From contig JAGYNW010000016.1 of NCBI GenBank assembly GCA_018399915.1, forward strand, positions 1 to 18,588: a stretch of DNA of 18,588 nucleotides, in the 5' to 3' direction. Below the pieces are notes generated by a model, which saw nothing but the letters and a program-made list of their open reading frames with translations, was not told the DNA's origin and did not search any database. This stretch comes from Candidatus Omnitrophota bacterium. GTDB lineage: Bacteria > Omnitrophota > Gorgyraeia > Zapsychrales > Zapsychraceae. Below are positions 15,257 through 18,588 of the stretch, piece after piece. The first letter of the stretch is position 1, and each line of letters begins with the position of its first letter. Position numbers and translations under genes: made by a program.

Positions 15257-15943
15257 TTATCCTTCCTGATTTGAATTTTCTTGTTTCTCTTCTTCCTGGA
15301 CTTCGGTTTTCTCTGTTTCCGGCTTAGACTCCTGCACGGGTTCTTTCTTTTTAGACAACTTCACTTTTGCCGTCCTTAAAACCCGATTATTTAAAGTATA
15401 TCCTTTTTGAAACTCTTCTACGACAGTATCTTCTTCCATGTCATCATTTTCTTCCTGCATCAAGACTTCATGGCAGTTGTGATCAAACTTCTTGCCTTTG
15501 GCCTCAATAGCCTGGACATTATTCTTGCGCAAAAACTCCTCAATCTGTTTCCAGATCATGTCAATGCCTTTAAGGAAAGCATTATAGTCTTCATGTTTGG
15601 ATTTGGCCACATTAATTGAACGCTCCAAATTGTCGACTACTTCCAAAAAATCCGCCAGAATACCCTCATTGGCATATTTGACAAACTCGATCTTATCGCG
15701 TTCCATCCGTTTTCTGGCATTCTCAAATTCCGCGTAAAGGCGAAAATATTTATCCTTATATTCATCAACTTCTTGCTGAAGCTTTTGATATTCGGATTCT
15801 TTTATCTTGATCATTTTGTCCTTTTTCGAATCTTCTTTGTCAGATTCTTCCTGGTTCGCGTTAATATCGGCATCATCCTGAGCCGCATCGTCTTGTTTTT
15901 GTTCTTGTTCTTGTTGTTTCAATATTTCTGATTTCTTTTCCAT
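15257..15943 (-). CDS. grpE: Nucleotide-exchange factor GrpE
   Basis: 228 aa. GrpE releases ADP from DnaK. A highly acidic, glutamine-rich disordered start (1-45) precedes the long coiled-coil (about 48-100; YFRLYAEFENARKRMERD is typical) and the C-terminal beta domain with the family signature FDHNCHEVLMQEEN through VLRTAKVKLSK (about 153-198). An unusual acidic and lysine-rich tail of about 30 residues follows the domain, making the protein somewhat longer than the roughly 190-200 aa norm. It lies 35 nt downstream of hrcA and 63 nt upstream of dnaK. Confidence 0.95.
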   Translation of the reverse strand: MEKKSEILKQQEQEQKQDDAAQDDADINANQEESDKEDSKKDKMIKIKESEYQKLQQEVDEYKDKYFRLYAEFENARKRMERDKIEFVKYANEGILADFLEVVDNLERSINVAKSKHEDYNAFLKGIDMIWKQIEEFLRKNNVQAIEAKGKKFDHNCHEVLMQEENDDMEEDTVVEEFQKGYTLNNRVLRTAKVKLSKKKEPVQESKPETEKTEVQEEEKQENSNQEG

Positions 15944-15978
15944 AAAAATATTATCTTCTTTAAAAATTGGTTAATACA

Positions 15979-16716
15979 TTAACTGATTTTACCTATAAGT
16001 TCGGAAAAATAATCCAAAGCAGAAATTACCCGCTCGTAATCCATCCGGGTCGGACCTAAAACCGCGATCCTTCCACTCGCGCCACTATTCGTTTCGTAGC
16101 GGGAAACCACCAAAGAACAGCTGTCTATCCCCTCACACTGGATCTCGCTTCCAATGAACACATCAATCTTATTCTCAAGTTCCCTGTTTATGAATTTCAG
16201 TAAGCGTTCTTTGCGTTCGAGTTCCATTAATATATTGCTAATCCTGTTGAGATTCTCATAATCCACATAAGTCAGCAGATGCCCTGTTCCGCGACAAAAA
16301 ACCTTATTGCGGAATCCATCAACTGAAATAATGCTGGTGTAATGTGTCAAGTTGGAAACTTCTTCAGATATTTTTTCCAGCAACTCTTCTAAATGTAAGG
16401 AAACCTGATGATATTCTTCTTTGATCCGCTGTTTTTCTTCGCTCAAGAGCTGTATTTCTTCTATCAAATTATCCACATAATACCGATATCCCTTTTGAGT
16501 AGGAATGCGGCCGGCGGAAATATGCGGATGCGTTAGATATCCCTCACTTTCCAGTTCTGCCAGGATATTCCGGATCGTTGCGGAGCTAAGATCACTAAAA
16601 TATTGTTTGGCAATAAAAGCAGAGCTCACCGGGGATACGGTTTTAATATATTGTAAAACGGTAATGCCCAAAACCTTGTCTTTTCTTGCTTTAATATCTG
16701 CGGATTTTGCCACCAT
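15979..16716 (-). CDS. hrcA: Heat-inducible transcription repressor HrcA, compact form
   Basis: 245 aa against the family's usual 340 or so. HrcA binds CIRCE operators and represses chaperone genes. The N-terminal winged helix is intact: DLSSATIRNILAELESEGYL and the motif HISAGRIPTQKGYRYYVD (about 64-82). A coiled segment follows, then SNLTHYTSII. The sequence next jumps to the late region (NKVFCRGTGHLLTYVDYENL) and ends with the conserved GRIAVLGPTRMDYERV (215-230). Compared from memory with the B. subtilis protein, about 95-100 central residues, roughly part of the GAF-like domain and the inserted dimerisation domain, are missing without loss of frame. It is the first gene of the operon, with its own CIRCE and promoter upstream. 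A GGAAG ribosome site is 7 nt before the ATG. Confidence 0.92.
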   Translation of the reverse strand: MVAKSADIKARKDKVLGITVLQYIKTVSPVSSAFIAKQYFSDLSSATIRNILAELESEGYLTHPHISAGRIPTQKGYRYYVDNLIEEIQLLSEEKQRIKEEYHQVSLHLEELLEKISEEVSNLTHYTSIISVDGFRNKVFCRGTGHLLTYVDYENLNRISNILMELERKERLLKFINRELENKIDVFIGSEIQCEGIDSCSLVVSRYETNSGASGRIAVLGPTRMDYERVISALDYFSELIGKIS

Positions 16717-16825
16717 AATACCACTTCCAATTAATTAGAATTATATCTTTAATAATACGAATAGCTTATGTTTTAATAATCTTTCAACAGATAAAAACAC
16801 AAGATGGCTCTCTTTAAAAAATAAA

Positions 16826-16852
16826 TTAGCACTCGATGCCTGCGAATGCTAA
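16826..16852. promoter_or_regulatory. CIRCE operator (HrcA binding site)
   Basis: TTAGCACTC (16826-16834), a 9-nt spacer, and GAATGCTAA (16844-16852). This matches the CIRCE consensus TTAGCACTC-N9-GAGTGCTAA at all but one position of the right arm. On the minus strand it begins about 7 nt after the -10 box, so it covers the predicted transcription start; bound HrcA would block initiation, and the inverted repeat would form a hairpin at the mRNA 5' end. It is the only CIRCE I see in the window. Confidence 0.96.
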
Positions 16853-17354
16853 TACCGCATTATAACAAAATTATTTTTCTTGTCAACAGACAATTTTTTC
16901 AATGAAAAGCATTTCTCAACAAAGGCAGCTATCCGTTTTTGCGAACTGGCCCCGCAGCTGATAATAGAACGCATGGCTTCCTCAATAGAGACATTGATCA
17001 AATGCACGTATTCTTTCTTTAGATGATAAATATTGCCTGAAGTAGGATTGGGGCCCGTTGGCACAAAGACCGAACAAATGCCTTCGGGCGTTTCATCAGT
17101 GAGAAAACAAGTCACCAGGGTTTCATTGCCAAATATTTGCGCAAGGGCAACCGAGAAAACAGCACAAACGGAAAAGAAAAAATAATTACAACAATCTCTA
17201 CGAAAAATTCCGGGTATTCTGAAGGGGCTATCAAAATTTGAGTAAAGGGACGAATCAATGTTACGGCCAAACTACAGATCCAATGAAAAACCGCAACAGG
17301 ATCGTGACCGGTAAAATAACAATAATTCCGCCCCCCCAAAAAAAGAGCGGTCAT
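16849..17354 (-). pseudogene. Frameshifted and internally deleted DUF502 membrane protein
   Basis: Two short reading frames overlap by 4 nt (17354-17112 and 17115-16849). The second carries the DUF502 C-terminal signature SVFVPTGPNPTSG and VSIEEAMRSIISCG. The first frame contains membrane segment FFVEIVVIIFSFPFVLF, but its residues 9-32 look wrong. The expected first membrane helix (GGIIVILPVTILLRFF) is in another frame at 17332-17264. Removing one G from the G7 run at 17337-17331 enters that frame; adding one base near 17264 returns to the first. A third break near 17150 changes frame again, and about 45-50 residues expected between the second helix and FGNETLVT are missing. Similarity may extend a few codons before the ATG without a usual start codon. 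Assembly error in the G-run could explain the first shift but not the missing block. Confidence 0.75.
16859..16886 (-). promoter_or_regulatory. Promoter of the hrcA-grpE-dnaK-dnaJ operon
   Basis: Minus strand: consensus -35 TTGACA (16886-16881), 16-nt spacer, consensus -10 TATAAT (16864-16859). Both hexamers are perfect matches to the vegetative sigma factor consensus. The predicted start is near 16852, the first base of CIRCE, giving a leader of about 136 nt (AT-rich, no ORF) before hrcA. The whole element lies inside the last codons of the degraded DUF502 gene. Confidence 0.9.
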
Positions 17355-17388
17355 GATAAAGTTTTTGATTCTATCCGTAATAATTAAA

Positions 17389-18066
17389 CTATGATTGAAC
17401 TTTATCTATGGCTTGCGCAAGAACGGATAATTTTTCCAAATGCTCTTCGATATGGTGGATGTTGGAGTGCAGGGAAAACAAACTGGGATGACGCATGACC
17501 GCCGGATGAAAATTCACAATGATGACACCTTTCTTGATCTTTAATGACATCCGATGATGACCTTTGACATCAGAATCTTTATAATAGGCCAAAATGCGGC
17601 CTATTTTGGGATCCTCAATCAAGACCTTAGCCTGAATTGGGTCAGAAGTGTTTATCTTAAAAACCTTCAACTCATCCGGGACTTTAATTTTAATTTTTTC
17701 ATTAAAAAGGCTACTATTTAACTTCGAAACAATCAAAGCCTCTGTATGAATAATCCCCTCCTTGGAAAACGGCTCAAAATTTAAATCTAAGTCTTTGTTT
17801 GTCGTGCTTTTCAAATAGGCGTTATTGACCTGTTTACTGAAACCGACCTCAATGATATCCTCATAAAGAAACTGCCTTTCATAATACTTAAAATAAATCT
17901 TATGCGAACTTTCCTTGCCCTCGACAGGCTCCATTCTCCCTTCTAAAAAAGTGCGTAACTTCTCCAGATATTGCTCCCGGGTCTCTTTCGTTTCAGCAAA
18001 TGGATTGGTCAGATAAAGTATCCCGCCTATGAAGATTACAACGATGACTACCAGGATCGGATTCAT
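17389..18066 (-). CDS. Membrane-anchored protein of unknown function
   Basis: 225 aa, not recognised. Residues about 3-19 are a strongly hydrophobic segment (ILVVIVVIFIGGILYL) without an obvious cleavage site, so the protein is probably anchored in the inner membrane with the rest outside. The remainder is soluble, rich in Lys, Ile and Glu, mixed alpha/beta, with beta-like stretches and a histidine-containing C-terminal helix region (HSNIHHIEEHLEKL). It has no cysteine. The ATG at 18066 has a plausible ribosome site (AAGGA about 12 nt upstream). It lies between hflX and the DUF502 remnant. The ORF is long, lacks internal breaks and has ordinary composition, so I consider it a real gene. Confidence 0.75.
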   Translation of the reverse strand: MNPILVVIVVIFIGGILYLTNPFAETKETREQYLEKLRTFLEGRMEPVEGKESSHKIYFKYYERQFLYEDIIEVGFSKQVNNAYLKSTTNKDLDLNFEPFSKEGIIHTEALIVSKLNSSLFNEKIKIKVPDELKVFKINTSDPIQAKVLIEDPKIGRILAYYKDSDVKGHHRMSLKIKKGVIIVNFHPAVMRHPSLFSLHSNIHHIEEHLEKLSVLAQAIDKVQS

Positions 18067-18175
18067 AGATTCTTTATTTCCTTATTATTTTAATTGGAGC
18101 CTTACGATTGCCTTATTGCCTGAACCGTTACCTTTACAACTTTAGCAAAAATTTAAAGTCTCGTCATCAAAAAAA
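18067..18175. other. 109-nt gap between hflX and the unknown membrane-protein gene
   Basis: AT-rich. A T-run follows the hflX stop on the minus strand but has no stem before it. A short imperfect direct repeat of AAGGC/AAGGCAAT is present at 18099-18120. No convincing promoter or terminator is seen. Confidence 0.4.
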
Positions 18176-18588
18176 TCATTCTTCTTTAGTCACCGCCATT
18201 TTATAAAGCTTTCCGGCAACACTGGAAGGAACAAAGGCCCGCAAGTTGATCGTGCGCGCGTAATATTTAACGGAAAATACCTCGCCCTGCTCATGAGCTA
18301 AATTGATCAAATTCATGCACCGGATAGGGATATCCAGATCGACCTCCACAAAAAGGAAAGAAAGCATCTCTTTTATTTTATCAGTCAAATCCGAGATCTT
18401 TGTCCCAGTGGCCGCCGAAATACCGACCGCGTTCTCATAATCCTTCTGAAACTTTTCCAAAGTTTTTTCATCACTGATCTTATCTATTTTATTTAAAACC
18501 GTGATCACAGGCTTATCTGTGGCTCCCAAATCCTCAAGGACCTTGAGCACGGAGTCATTCAATGATCGATGCCGCGGATGACTGATAT
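18176..18588 (-). CDS. hflX: Ribosome-associated GTPase HflX, C-terminal part (5' end outside the window)
   Basis: The gene is open at the right edge. The readable part starts ISHPRHRSLNDSVLKVLEDLG, which is the HflX region after the G3 motif (usually DxSHP, helix, VLxELG). It continues through the GTPase G4 motif TVLNKIDK and a G5-like SAATG, then a C-terminal domain of about 70 residues typical of HflX (beta-strand VDLDIPI, NLAHEQGEV, then a strand-rich end). HflX splits stalled or heat-damaged ribosomes. A TTG inside the frame at 18562 could be misread as a start, but the homologous residues run through it. Its position upstream of the heat-shock operon fits its stress role but may be chance. 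Confidence 0.88.
   Translation of the reverse strand, partial: ISHPRHRSLNDSVLKVLEDLGATDKPVITVLNKIDKISDEKTLEKFQKDYENAVGISAATGTKISDLTDKIKEMLSFLFVEVDLDIPIRCMNLINLAHEQGEVFSVKYYARTINLRAFVPSSVAGKLYKMAVTKEE

Noticed and set aside
18099..18120. Short repeated AAGGC/AAGGCAAT units before the unknown membrane-protein gene
   Set aside because: Too short and irregular to call an operator or repeat array.
18176..18562. A TTG at 18562 as the start of a short separate gene
   Set aside because: The frame stays open to the window edge and upstream residues match HflX, so the gene is simply cut by the window.

Overview
The window reads as a chromosomal stretch of an uncultivated Gram-negative-type (diderm) bacterium of moderate GC content. 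Every convincing gene lies on the minus strand, so transcription runs from high to low coordinates. An LptD outer-membrane protein shows an outer membrane. A HrcA/CIRCE-controlled hrcA-grpE-dnaK-dnaJ operon, tandem GGDEF proteins, a DUF1015 protein and TPP-dependent E1 genes beside lptD would fit a candidate phylum of the PVC/Omnitrophota type. That placement is an inference from gene content and cannot be proved here.

Layout in transcription order (right to left). (1) The 3' part of the GTPase gene hflX (18588-18176), then a membrane-anchored 225-aa protein I do not recognise (18066-17389). (2) A decayed DUF502 membrane-protein gene (about 17354-16849) with at least two frameshifts and a missing central block. 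The heat-shock promoter (TTGACA-N16-TATAAT) and a CIRCE operator are embedded in its 3' end. (3) The chaperone operon hrcA (unusually short), grpE, dnaK and dnaJ, with a long imperfect hairpin between dnaK and dnaJ. (4) Small genes fmdB, a VanZ-like gene and a DUF1015 gene. (5) accD, driven by a promoter whose perfect -35 box overlaps the DUF1015 stop codon. (6) An orphan MalK/UgpC-type ABC ATPase followed by two overlapping or abutting membrane-bound diguanylate cyclases. (7) After a 236-nt gap with a candidate promoter, an envelope/sugar block: ROK-family sugar kinase, lptD, E1-alpha, E1-beta and the first 37 codons of a probable nucleotide-sugar epimerase/GDP-fucose-synthase-like protein that leaves the window.

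The chaperone operon is a classic negative-feedback unit: HrcA represses its own transcript at CIRCE, and DnaK-DnaJ-GrpE refold clients. The ROK-lptD-E1-epimerase block is tightly packed and probably co-transcribed, which suggests sugar modification or assembly of a surface glycan. The E1 pair has no E2 or E3 partner here, so it may not be a conventional pyruvate dehydrogenase.

Most of the window is housekeeping. The points that most deserve a second look are the broken DUF502 gene carrying an intact heat-shock control region, the compact HrcA, a DnaK without the insert usual in diderm bacteria, and the E1 pair in an envelope-sugar context. I see no tRNA, rRNA, CRISPR array, insertion sequence, phage gene or attachment site. 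No gene-free stretch exceeds about 240 nt.
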